Part shown: in pieces, positions 12,147 to 21,233 of the stretch
Layout of the letters: each line of letters begins with the position of its first letter
Position numbering within the stretch: the stretch's first letter is position 1
DNA from: Nansenia antarctica
Taxonomy: Eukaryota > Chordata > Actinopteri > Argentiniformes > Microstomatidae
Direction of reading: 5' to 3'
Assembly: GCA_963989245.1 (NCBI GenBank)
Contig: OZ022340.1
Span: forward strand, 46,245,627-46,309,626
Length of the DNA stretch: 64,000 nt
Notes under the pieces: model-generated
The model's database searches: none
What the model was told of the DNA's origin: nothing
The model's input: only the letters and a program-made list of their open reading frames with translations
Position numbers and translations under genes: made by a program

Positions 12147-14246
12147 CAGTGGCGGCTCCTGCCAAATCTCTCAGGGGGGGCAATTGTTGCGTTGATGGTT
12201 AAGGTGACACGTTCAAGGGTAAATTCAGCTAAATCAGCGGGCTTAAATAAATTGACTCTCACAGCCATTGGTATTCAGTTATCACATATTTTATTTTAGG
12301 TGCAGCAAATCCAGGATAAAGAGCAGTGGCACAGGGGCTGATAATGTGCAATGGATGGATAAAACTATTTACATACTACAAAATACAAAATATGGACGGC
12401 ATACATACTGCTCACTTGTATTGAAATTTAGCTCGTCTCTCTTTCAAAGCAGCAAAACAATCAATGACCCTCTCATTAAAATCAGGCATCTTCCTGACTA
12501 GTTCCCTCTCCATTGAAAGCATCGCCAGTGCATTCAGGCGCTCCTGGCCCATTGTGTTTCGCAGGAAGTTCTTGATTCTCTTAAGGGTCGAGAAACACCT
12601 CTCAGCTTCAGCTGTTGTCATGGGAGTGGTAATTAGGATGTTCAACAGAGCTACAGTCTCAGAGAAAGTCTCCTGGAGGTTGTACCTGTGTAGAACCTGG
12701 TACAGTGCCAGTGCACCAGAGCAGCCCTTGAACTCAGCACTCTCATAGACAAGGGACAGCTCAGTCTTGAGCTTCACCTGGTTCAGCATGGGGTATGCCT
12801 TGACAGTGGTGTTCAGAGCCTCAACAGGGAATGCATGGCAGTGCTGTTGGAACATCTCTCCTTGGAGCAGCGTGGCACTCACAAGGTGGTTGGTGAAAGA
12901 AAACCTTTCTTTGGAGTGGGCCAGGATTGTGTCGCAGATCTGTCAAAAGTATGGGGTGTGAAAGAAAATGTGGAAATAAGCACTTTGGAAGTACAACACT
13001 GAATAAAGACTGCTACCATCCCATCCCTGAATGTAACTCTGATTGGTGGTGATTTTCCAACACTGTGTTTCAAAACTTGGACCTACCTCTTTAGACAGCC
13101 TCTGCTTCTCTTCTTCTCCCAAGACTCTCCTTGATGTTCTGGTTCCTGTGGCTTCTTGCTGCTGCTCTTGAGATGAGCTTTGGTCCCTGAAGGCAGACAG
13201 ACCAACAGTGTTAAGATTTCAAATAAGAAAATGTAGCTGAACAATCTGCTGTCTTGTAGTTGTAATTGTATCTACAGTAATTTCTGAAATGTAGTCTAAC
13301 GATGATTTAAGGTCTCCAGGAGAGAGGGATCTGTTTTAAGTATAACAGTTGACTTTAGCTTTAACAGGCTGTGCACATGAGTCACTCCCGACCACTTAGA
13401 TATCTTGGAGCTATTTAGGTAGATATGCTTATTCTTGAATAGAAATATGTAGGTCTATCTATTCACAAATTAAACCTCAGACATTTTTAGACATGTTCTA
13501 TATATTAGCCTAATACATATATCTAAAAAAAATGCTTAGTTGTAATTCGCTGACAAAATGTATTGTATAGTTTGATAAATGTAATATACTACATTACATT
13601 AAGTAACTACATATTAATATAATGTAACATAATAAATTAAATGCAAAGTTTTGTTGCAAAAAAGAAGCTTCGCATAGCAACCTACCAAATGAATAGTGGA
13701 ATATCCTACTCCAATTACTCGGGCAAGCCCTAATTTTAATTCAACTCATTGTTATATAAGCCTACTAGTTTTACCGGCGCCTTTCCCATTCATCATAGCA
13801 TGCATACATTTGATTATTACAAAGTTCTATATTACGGAGAAGGTACAAACTATATTTTTTGATCTATGGCCTGCATGCTGCTTGTGAAGCTTTGGACGGC
13901 ATGTTTTATGAAGACTGCGTCAATGTCCTTCTTCTGCAGCCGTATGACATGACGTAAGCACGTACGATTCTTTGTGCATGTCCCAAAAACCCATAGAGAA
14001 TGCCCGAATGGCCTGAAGTTACCAAAATAGATTTGACATGTAAGTCTACGAGAACAGCCTAGTGCAATTTCGAGTACAGGGAAAGTTGCACTGAAAGGGG
14101 CGGGACTTATATACTCCACAGAACACTAGCTGATTGGACTATGATATTCAGAAGCAACACTGTCTAGAAGTCATAGAAAAAAAAATCTCTCTCTTCTCCC
14201 TTTGGTGGGGCATTGTCCAATTGCCCTAATGAACCAGCCTCCCCTG
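12147..14246 (-). mobile_element. hAT DNA transposon, copy 4 (48-bp internal loss)
   Basis: Same termini and octamers, but 2100 bp long. Near 14108 one of two tandem copies of a motif containing ATATACTCCACAGAACACTAG has been lost. There is also a t-to-g change near 14034. Transposase exons are at 12412-12939 and 13087-13186 on the minus strand. Confidence 0.85.
12412..13186 (-). pseudogene. hAT transposase C-terminal part, copy 4
   Basis: Same predicted dimerisation-domain protein and splice sites as the other copies. Confidence 0.83.
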
Positions 14247-15050
14247 CTATATAGGGGTAAAAAGTGAATTGGAACTGCTGCTCTCATTCGATGTAGGCCT
14301 CCATAAATGGCTAGACGCTGCGCTCTTGTGGGTGAAAATGGTAGTGACAGCCCAGCACAACAAAACATCGATAAGACCCAGCCTGGAACTTTGTCAATGA
14401 TGTAACTTTATTAAATATGCGGGATAAAGCACTCTATTTGTGGGTAGAAAATGCACAAGGTGTCCTGCTTGAAGGGAGAAGTGTTTTTTCAATGAATTCT
14501 AACTTTATTGGGGGCATATGGCACTCTATATTGGGGTAAAAAGTGAATTGGAACTGCTGCTCTCATTCGATGTAGGCCTCCATAAATGGCTAGACGCTGC
14601 ACTCTTGTGGGTGAAAATGGTAGTGACAGCCCAGCACAACAAAACATCGATAAGACCCAGCCTGGAACTTTGTCAATGATGTAACTTTATTAAATATGCG
14701 GGATAAAGCACTCTATTTGTGGGTAGAAAATGCACAAGGTGTCCTGCTTGAAGGGAGAAGTGTTTTTTCAATGAATTCTAACTTTATTGGGGGCATATGG
14801 CACTCTATATTGGGGTAAAAAGTGAATTGGAACTGCTGCTCTCATTCGATGTAGGCCTCCATAAATGGCTAGACGCTGCACTCTTGTGGGTGAAAATGGT
14901 AGTGACAGCCCAGCACAACAAAACATCGATAAGACCCAGCCTGGAACTTTGTCAATGATGTAACTTTATTAAATATGCGGGATAAAGCACTCTATTTGTG
15001 GGTAGAATATGCACAAGGTGTCCTGGATGAAGGGAGAAGTGTGTTTCAAA
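14247..15050. repeat. Terminal satellite block, three monomers, last one truncated
   Basis: Three monomers. The last diverges (AGAATATGCAC, GGATGAAGGG) and stops near 15050, where unrelated sequence begins. This is the right edge of the array; end-monomer divergence is normal at satellite borders. Confidence 0.9.
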
Positions 15051-15054
15051 AGAG

Positions 15055-15203
15055 TACCTGAACATTTCATTACCATCTGGGTGGGCAAATTCTAGATGTG
15101 ATTTTTTTATTCCTATACATCCCTAGAAAAGTCTGGGAAAATGCCTATTTTAAGTAGATAATGTATAATTTGTATATTTAAACTTAAAAATTCTGAAAAC
15201 AAT
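15055..15203. repeat. 149-bp direct repeat, left copy
   Basis: The sequence starting TACCTGAACATTTCATTACC is repeated at 15828-15976 with almost no change (one base differs in the first 80). It begins right at the array border and its partner begins right after an inverted-repeat element. Confidence 0.9.
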
Positions 15204-15487
15204 TACTAAGTAGCTAAGTAAGCAATCTAGCTGACTATGACTGGAAACGAAGTACTATCCAGTTAGAATTATAGAAGATCTAGTTGTGTTTTCCTGCTGG
15301 TCTCGCTGCCTGGGTTTGAACAGACTTGTGGTGACTAAAAATGGCTTTAAAAAATGCCTTTCCACCAAAGAATATATATATATATATGCCATATATATGC
15401 GATATATCATACCTCCACTATGATTCATATGCCCTAACCCTTTTTTTTATTTTAAAAACATGCTATGAGTGGAATGGAGTGTCTGCT

Positions 15488-15825
15488 CTCGGCTGAGGGC
15501 TTCATCACGTCTCGCGCAGTATCAACCAATGAAAATGCGCAGGGGCGTGGACAACATGCTGCATACATTACTGATAATGCATACATTACTGATAATGCAT
15601 ACATTACTGATAAAGCATACATTACTGATAATGCATACATTACTGATAATGCATACATTACTGATAAAGCGAAAGACAATGTTGTTTTCACCTAGCTATT
15701 CACATAGAATAGTTTGTCTTTGTCATTGTCAGATGTGTATGCAAATATAGGGGCGTATCTTAGACGCACTCTACGCATTTTCATTGGTTGATACTGCGCG
15801 TGACGTGGTAAAGCACTCAGCCAAG
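15488..15825. mobile_element. Inverted-repeat (MITE-like) element with an 18-bp tandem repeat core
   Basis: The left arm, CTCGGCTGAG then CGCGCAGTATCAACCAATGA, is matched in inverse by the right arm ending near 15825 (CTCAGCCAAG on the plus strand). Between the arms lie six copies of an 18-bp unit, GCATACATTACTGATAA(T/A). A second partial copy of the family, including one unit of the 18-mer, is at 19850-19973, so the 18-mer is an internal element sequence that expanded here. No transposase is seen. Confidence 0.7.
15561..15668. repeat. 18-bp minisatellite, six copies
   Basis: Unit GCATACATTACTGATAAT. The third and sixth copies end in A instead of T, so a 54-bp three-unit block has itself been duplicated. 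Open frames on both strands here are repeat artefacts. Confidence 0.92.
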
Positions 15826-15827
15826 AT

Positions 15828-15976
15828 TACCTGAACATTTCATTACCATCTGGGTGGGCAAATTCTAGATGTGATTTTTTTATTCTTATACATCCCTAGA
15901 AAAGTCTGGGAAAATGCCTATTTTAAGTAGATAATGTATAATTTGTATATTTAAACTTAAAAATTCTGAAAACAAT
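15828..15976. repeat. 149-bp direct repeat, right copy
   Basis: Near-identical partner of 15055-15203. Immediately downstream, near 15998-16016, are three TTAGGG-like units. Confidence 0.9.
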
Positions 15977-16208
15977 AAATGTACCCATCCATGGGTTTAG
16001 GGTTAGGGTTAGGGTTATACATTATATATAATTTGTATTGTAATCTGTAAAATATACAGACTTTTCCAGAATAGAAATCTAAAAAACTAATCTAAAACTA
16101 ATCTAAGCAAGCCTTTAGAATATGGATAATAACACATACAATACATACAAATCTTACTTACTCCTCTTACTGTAGGCTATTGTCTTTATATAATGTGTGC
16201 ATATAATG

Positions 16209-16265
16209 CACTTTGAATTGCCCTTGTCGTATGAAATGTGCTATACAAATAAACTTGCCTTGCCT
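16209..16265 (+). mobile_element. LINE/SINE 3' end fragment
   Basis: The stretch reads ...GAAATGTGCTATACAAATAA ACTTGCCTTGCC, which matches the 3' end of a common teleost retroposon tail (recognised from memory). Only the last ~57 bp is present, as expected of strong 5' truncation. Confidence 0.55.
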
Positions 16266-16611
16266 AAACCCTTTTGGAAGGTTTTGTTTATGTCCAGGTT
16301 TCACACATCTCTGTAGTTACATGTTCGGTGAGTGAGTCTAGTTGCTGGTGACCGCTAGGACCATAGGCAGATGCCTTGTTGATAAGTAATTTGTTCAAAG
16401 CAAAAAAACAAATAAAGTGTGTGTTTACCCCCTCAAATAAATTAACTTAGCCCCAGTCAGATCCATATTTAGAGGTAAGTTACCTCAGGTAACTTTAGCT
16501 AGCAAGCTAGTTTAGAGTTAGTGGTAATGTTTATCTAGCTAGTTACTAAGCATCCTTATTACATTTATTTTGAACTTATATTCTCAATTGACTTTCACAT
16601 TGATCTAATTA

Positions 16612-16941
16612 CAGTTTTTCCCAATTGCTAAAACACAAAAGCCAATTCTCTAAACCAAATGACCAGTTCTCTAAACACATTTAATAAAACTAGCTCCCAT
16701 TTGCCAAAACCATAAACACATTTCACATGAAGACACAATTCACAAAACACAATCCTCCTTTTCTCATAAGTCTAAACACATTTTGTCTTGCTAAAACACA
16801 AGTTGCAAAAAACTCAAATTAAAGCTCATGTGATGCAAAATGCTTGCCACAGTCAGCAAAATGTGAACACAATGAACACACCTAGCTTCATTCATTAAAC
16901 ATAACGACTCAAAATTTAAGACACTTGTTGCAAATGATTGT

Positions 16942-16982
<41 letters not shown>

Positions 16983-17703
16983 TATAGTTCCATAAAAAAA
17001 TTAAAAAAACATCACACCCTGAACATTGTTTTCAGTGAGTATTGTTGTGTGTAATGGATCCTCTGTAGTGTTTGCATTGAGTTGTGATACAGTACAGTAG
17101 TGTACATGTTACGGTACATGTGGGAATACAGTACATGTGGGAAAACTAGGGTTAGGGTTAGGTGCTAGGGTGCTAGGGTTAAGGTTAGGGTTAGGATTAG
17201 GGGTAGGGTTAGGGTTAGGGTTAAGGTTAGGGTTAGACATGCCAGCATGTACCAAGTCACCCTAGCACCTAACCCTAACCCTAGTTTTCCCACATGTACC
17301 GTATTCCCACATGTAACCATAACAACAACTACATTTTCTGTAGATTTACATATTGTTCATATGAAACACACACACATCTATGAATGCCCACTACTCTACA
17401 GTGATATATTCTGAGAACAGATACTGTAAGGTTTCAATAAATGTGCTTTGGCAGTTGTGAAAAAAAGAACATTCTCACACACTGAACATTGTGTTTTCAG
17501 TTGTTTTGTTGTAGTCTGTAATGATGCATATAGTGTTTACATTTTTGCAGGCTTTGAGCAGATGTTTTGGTGTGAAAGTTTGAGTTTTGAAGAGAGAAGG
17601 TGTGGTTTTGCTTATGTAGCTTTAGAAAAGTGTGTTGTGTTTAGAGTTTTGGGAAAATGGAGGGAAGTTTTGTGAAATGTGTTTTAGCAATTGAGAAAAA
17701 CTG
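16612..17703. mobile_element. Non-autonomous Tc1/mariner-like element
   Basis: The ends are CAGTTTTTCCCAATTGCTAA and, inverted, CAGTTTTTCTCAATTGCTAA, with a TA dinucleotide on each side (16610-16611, 17704-17705), the Tc1/mariner target duplication. The 1092-bp interior has no transposase. It holds a (TG)n run at 16939-16981, an inverted pair at 17113-17318, and a diverged internal direct repeat (GAACATTGTTTTCAGTG near 17022 against a similar stretch near 17483). A 75-codon plus-strand frame at 17448-17675 has no recognisable domain. Confidence 0.7.
17113..17318. repeat. Inverted repeat with telomere-like TTAGGG core
   Basis: 17113-17172 and 17258-17318 are inverted copies of about 60 bp (including GTACATGTGGGAAAACTAGG) that differ at few bases. 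The arms and the ~85-bp loop contain many GTTAGG/TTAGGG units. It sits wholly inside the Tc1/mariner-like element. Confidence 0.88.
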
Positions 17704-18346
17704 TATAATCAAAGCTGTAAAGAAAATACAGGTGATGAACAAGAATAGAAATGAAAGAACCAAACTAAGATTGTTTTCGCCAATAGCTATGAAATACATC
17801 TCTTAAAAATGTCTGCAAATGCTGAATCACAAAACACGGACGGAATGTACACTATTTTCACTGTCACTGTCGAAATACAGTATTATGTCTGAAAAATCTC
17901 AAATAATTCTGAAATAACACTGGCTACAATTGTGTGTGCATGGGTATGCCCATAGACGGATCATGAAGAAATGGGCCCTTGGGCCTGGACGTGTAGAAAG
18001 GCCCCCCCCCCTCCCTAGCGCAAACACCATTTTTTTTTAGAGCGCAAGTAAACACAATGCCAACAGTATATAAGACATAGCCTACGTTTACCTGCATCTC
18101 AACAGGTTTTACAGTGGAGGAACACTCAAAGCCAACAGCACAATAACTAGAAAAAATTCACCTGTATTTCAACGACACAGGATTTACAACACAGGCATGC
18201 CACACTCAATTGAAGCCAACAACAGTACATGTACAGTAACAAAATACACCGCTTTCAACCAAAAACAATTGGCAACACTATGGTGTCATATATAGCAACC
18301 ACAGGATGGCTTTATAAGACTAAATTAATCATAAAATAGTCTTACC

Positions 18347-18683
18347 TTATGCAATGCATTTTTTCCTGGCTCTGCTTCGTGCAAAATCATCCACGATATC
18401 ATTAAAGTCCAGTGATTTGGTCAGTTCGCTCTTAATTGCCATGAGAGAGAGCCTTGAGACGGTGTTGCGTCATTTTAGTCCGCAATTCGTTTTTAATCCT
18501 GGACAGCACAGAGAATGACCGCTCCCTTTCGCAATTGGTTACAGGCAGAGTCAAAAATAGCCGCAGCGCAACATAGACATTTGGAAACATAGATTGCAGG
18601 CCACAATCGATAATTACGTGGAGTAGTCCTTGTGGGCTTTTATCATCTTCTGCCTTAATAAAAGATCTGTAAAAGACCTGCAC
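18347..18683 (-). pseudogene. hAT transposase dimerisation domain, frameshifted
   Basis: Minus-strand translation from 18683 gives a hAT C-terminal region (CERERSFSVLSRIKNELRT). After ...LKALS the frame is broken by one extra base near 18442-18447, and the continuation (an acidic tail ending in basic residues) reads in another frame to a stop at 18347-18349. The family differs from the array's hAT: the same domain position, but little identical sequence. Nothing upstream of this domain is recognisable, so it is the C-terminal end only. Confidence 0.8.
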
Positions 18684-18742
18684 CAGTGTGACCTCGTGAC
18701 CTGTCCCCAGTACACAAACTTTAATGGCGCCCTCTAGTGTCT

Positions 18743-18820
18743 AGTTTCTATAGCCTACTCATTAATCTAATGGGAATGTAGCCTGTATTCGCATTAGAAT
18801 CTGAGTAGGCTATAGAAACT
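18743..18820. repeat. Short perfect inverted repeat (hairpin)
   Basis: 18743-18761 and 18802-18820 are perfect 19-base inverted copies (AGTTTCTATAGCCTACTCA) separated by 40 bases. It lies inside the hAT element just upstream of its transposase remnant. Confidence 0.85.
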
Positions 18821-19849
18821 ATGTAGCCCACACAAGCTTCTCTTTTTTTGCAATGACGTGGGCCCCTATAAAATTGTTCAAAATAGTATATTCAAAAGTA
18901 TATTCAAAATAGTTTTTTTACGTTCATATAAGGAATCCTCCTGAGATATCTTCTGACCCTCACCACTACGTCTCCTAAAGACACCCACTTTCCCCTCTAC
19001 TGTGTCCCTAAGAACTTCTATTGCCCCCCTTGTACTGTTTCTCAGTTTCTCCAGTAATATAAAAAAAAAAAAAAAAGTTTTAGTAGAAGGCGATAATAGG
19101 GAGAAGGTTTTTCCTTCTATCAGTGGCCCCGGGCCCGAGCTAGAGTACTCTTCCTGCAACGAATGGTGGACTGCTGATTCACATGCTTAGTATTCAAATG
19201 TATTGATTGTAAGTCGCTTTGGAATAAGGCGTCTGCTAAATGCCAAAAATGTAAAATGTAAATGAATCTCATTTGTCCCAGTTACAGTAGGACATTTTCT
19301 ACCGGCATCCCTGCGACAAGAAATGCAAAGGGCCCCCTGATCTCTGGGGCCCCTGGGCCTGGGCCCGGTAGGCCCGTTCAGTAATATGTCTTTGGGTATG
19401 CCTGTCTACACAACACATGAAGCACAGAATGTGACAGTGTGTGTACCTCAAATGTACTTTTTGAAGTTGCTGCATACTTTCTGTACAGAGCAAGAACATT
19501 AAGAAATGGTCACATCTAATGTCTTCCCTGGCAATGCATCTAGTCTATTTCATTTCATTGTATATATTCTGCTAATATTTTCTAGACATGTCAATATGAT
19601 TACTGCAAATAGTGAAAATACCACCGCTCATCCGTTATCAGACTTTGCTGAGGTTCTGGAACTGAAGAGTGTCAATAGAGTGCAAAATAACAGTCACTCA
19701 AACACTGTGCAAAACGGTTTATTGTGAGCTTTCTGTCATATATAATAGGAATATGATTACTGCAAAAATGCACCAAATCATTTTGTTTTGAACGTGTTCT
19801 TCACCGTTTTGAACACAGTATATTAACAATGAAAACATGTCAACTGTGT

Positions 19850-19973
19850 CGCTTTTACCACGTCACGCGCGGTATCAACCAATGAAAATGCGTGGGGCAT
19901 CAACCAATGAAAATGCGTGGGGTGAGGACAACATGCAAGACACGCCCCTATATTTGCATACATTACTGATAAT
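19850..19973. mobile_element. Second, partial copy of the 15488-15825 inverted-repeat family
   Basis: This shares ACCACGTCACGCGC, GTATCAACCAATGAAAATGCG-type sequence, CCCCTATATTTGCATAC and one ATTACTGATAAT unit with the element at 15488-15825. The stretch ATCAACCAATGAAAATGCGTG is duplicated here in tandem. Only one arm and a single core unit are present. Confidence 0.75.
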
Positions 19974-19979
19974 CGGGGA

Positions 19980-20190
19980 AAGAATGAAAGCTTGAATGTG
20001 GAAAAGAAAGAATGAATGTGGAAAAGAATGTGGAAAACAATGTGGAAAAGAAAGAATGAATGTGGAAAACAATGTGGAAAAGAAAGAATGAATGTGGAAA
20101 ACAATGTGGAAAAGAAAGAATGAATGTGGAAAACAATGTGGAAAAGAAAGAATGAATGTGGAAAAGAAAGAATAAATGTGGAAAATAATA
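19980..20190. repeat. 32-bp A-rich minisatellite
   Basis: Units of GAATGAATGTGGAAAACAAT GTGGAAAAGAAA recur every 32 bases (starts 20054, 20086, ...), with partial units at both ends. Long minus-strand S/F-rich frames over it come only from the repeat. Confidence 0.9.
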
Positions 20191-20310
20191 AATACATATA
20201 GAAATGTATTGCGGTATACTGTGTGTATTTGTATGTGTATTTGTTCATACATTCATTTATGTGTCTATATATTTATTGTTAATTTTGGCGGACTTGGTCC
20301 TCCATATTAT

Positions 20311-20961
20311 GGGAAAACCCTTCACATGGTGGCATTTTGACATTTTCATTTTTTAATATTTCCATAAATTAGAAGTTCTCAGCTATTCATAACTGGTTGA
20401 ATGACTGAGATAGCCCTTTATTTTTAAAAGTTATGAGCATTTTAATGTATCATGTCAAAAAAAGGGAAAGGTGAAAAATGCTGCCCCCGACTCCTTTCTC
20501 CTCCGGGTCGGGGGAGGAGCCTATGCAGATCGGCCGGTCTCGTTTGTCTGCTTGTGATGCGGTGTTAGTCTGCTCGCCTCGTCGGTATGCGAGGGGCAGA
20601 TCCATTTGTGTGTCTTCTTCTAGTTAAGATTGTATTACTTTATGCTTATTGTGAGCATCAGTAAACTGGCAATAACACAGGTGGAAGTATCGTCTCTCCT
20701 TTCGCTCATGTGTGCGTGCGTTGCTTAACTGAGAATGAGACACGTTCAACGTCGACGTTGTTTTGCTAGCAAACTACCCACCACAAAAACAAAAAAATAA
20801 GTACTTTCTCTTTTGTTTTCTTAAAATGTTTATTCTCCATGTAGTATGGAGTTCAAAGTACTAGAATACCACATAATATCAAAATCGCCGAAATAGGACA
20901 TTTCCATCTATTTTTGCTCTTTGCCACAAACGAACGCCAGCGACATCCGAAGGGTTTTCCC
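20311..20961. mobile_element. Possible inverted-repeat element abutting the gypsy 3' LTR remnant
   Basis: GGGAAAACCCTTC at 20311 is matched in inverse at 20949-20961. The 651 bp between has no coding frame of note; it includes a GC-rich patch (20485-20600) with a palindrome around CTCCGGGTCGGGGGAGGAG. No target duplication was found. It may mark what truncated the neighbouring LTR. Confidence 0.4.
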
Positions 20962-20991
20962 AGGCCACCACACATATGCCTATATGTAACA

Positions 20992-21006
20992 TCTCCTTTC
21001 CTTTAG
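20992..21006 (-). other. Polypurine tract and 3' LTR start of the gypsy element
   Basis: On the minus strand, a purine run TAAAGGAAAGGAGA lies directly before TGTTACATATAGG, the LTR start known from the 5' end. This is the expected plus-strand primer site. Confidence 0.75.
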
Positions 21007-21233
21007 CTGTTTGCAAATGACATGCTTGCATCTCCGTCTGCAATTCCATTGACAATAACAATCCCAAACATTAACAATAGCATTACAACATTGCATTATT
21101 TCCGTTTTTTTTTTTTTTTTCTGAACAAAGAACAACAGTCCAGTACAGCCGTCTGAGGCAAAGTCAAAACAGTCCGAGAAGAGCTGTCCCTTTACTCACC
21201 CTTTCCTTTTTTTTCCATTTTTTTTTCTCAAAG

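Larger units (their letters stand above)
1..15050. repeat. Higher-order tandem array: hAT element plus 279/280-bp satellite
   Basis: Positions 1, 3274, 5987, 9260 and 12533 begin the same sequence, giving periods of 3273, 2713, 3273 and 3273 bp. Each unit is a hAT element of about 2.15 kb followed by a run of 279/280-bp monomers: 4, 2, 4, 4 and 3 monomers in order. The 560-bp shorter period is exactly two fewer monomers. Units are almost identical. Differences seen include a few single bases, a 48-bp loss in the last hAT copy (near 14108), and a monomer variant with one extra A that sits in the third position of each four-monomer block (near 2505, 8488 and 11762). That position-locked variant shows whole units, not single monomers, were amplified. 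The array starts outside the window and ends near 15050. Confidence 0.95.
17951..19394 (-). mobile_element. hAT element with decayed transposase
   Basis: The flanking octamer GGTATGCC is exact at 17943-17950 and 19395-19402. The ends are CATAGAC... and, inverted, CAAAGAC..., and GGGCC-rich subterminal stretches lie at both ends. An 8-bp duplication and a CA start fit hAT. A minus-strand transposase remnant lies at 18347-18683. A fragment like the 3' end of the SINE at 23913 (GTAAGTCGCTTTGGAATAAG near 19211) lies inside, so the element has taken a further insertion. Confidence 0.85.

Noticed and set aside
15561..15668. CRISPR-like array
   Set aside because: Units are contiguous with no spacers; it is a plain 18-bp tandem repeat in vertebrate DNA.
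15998..16016. Telomere end
   Set aside because: Only three TTAGGG-like units, within continuous internal sequence.
17448..17675. 75-codon plus-strand frame in the Tc1/mariner-like element
   Set aside because: No transposase motif (no D,D,E/D context), and it overlaps the right terminal region.
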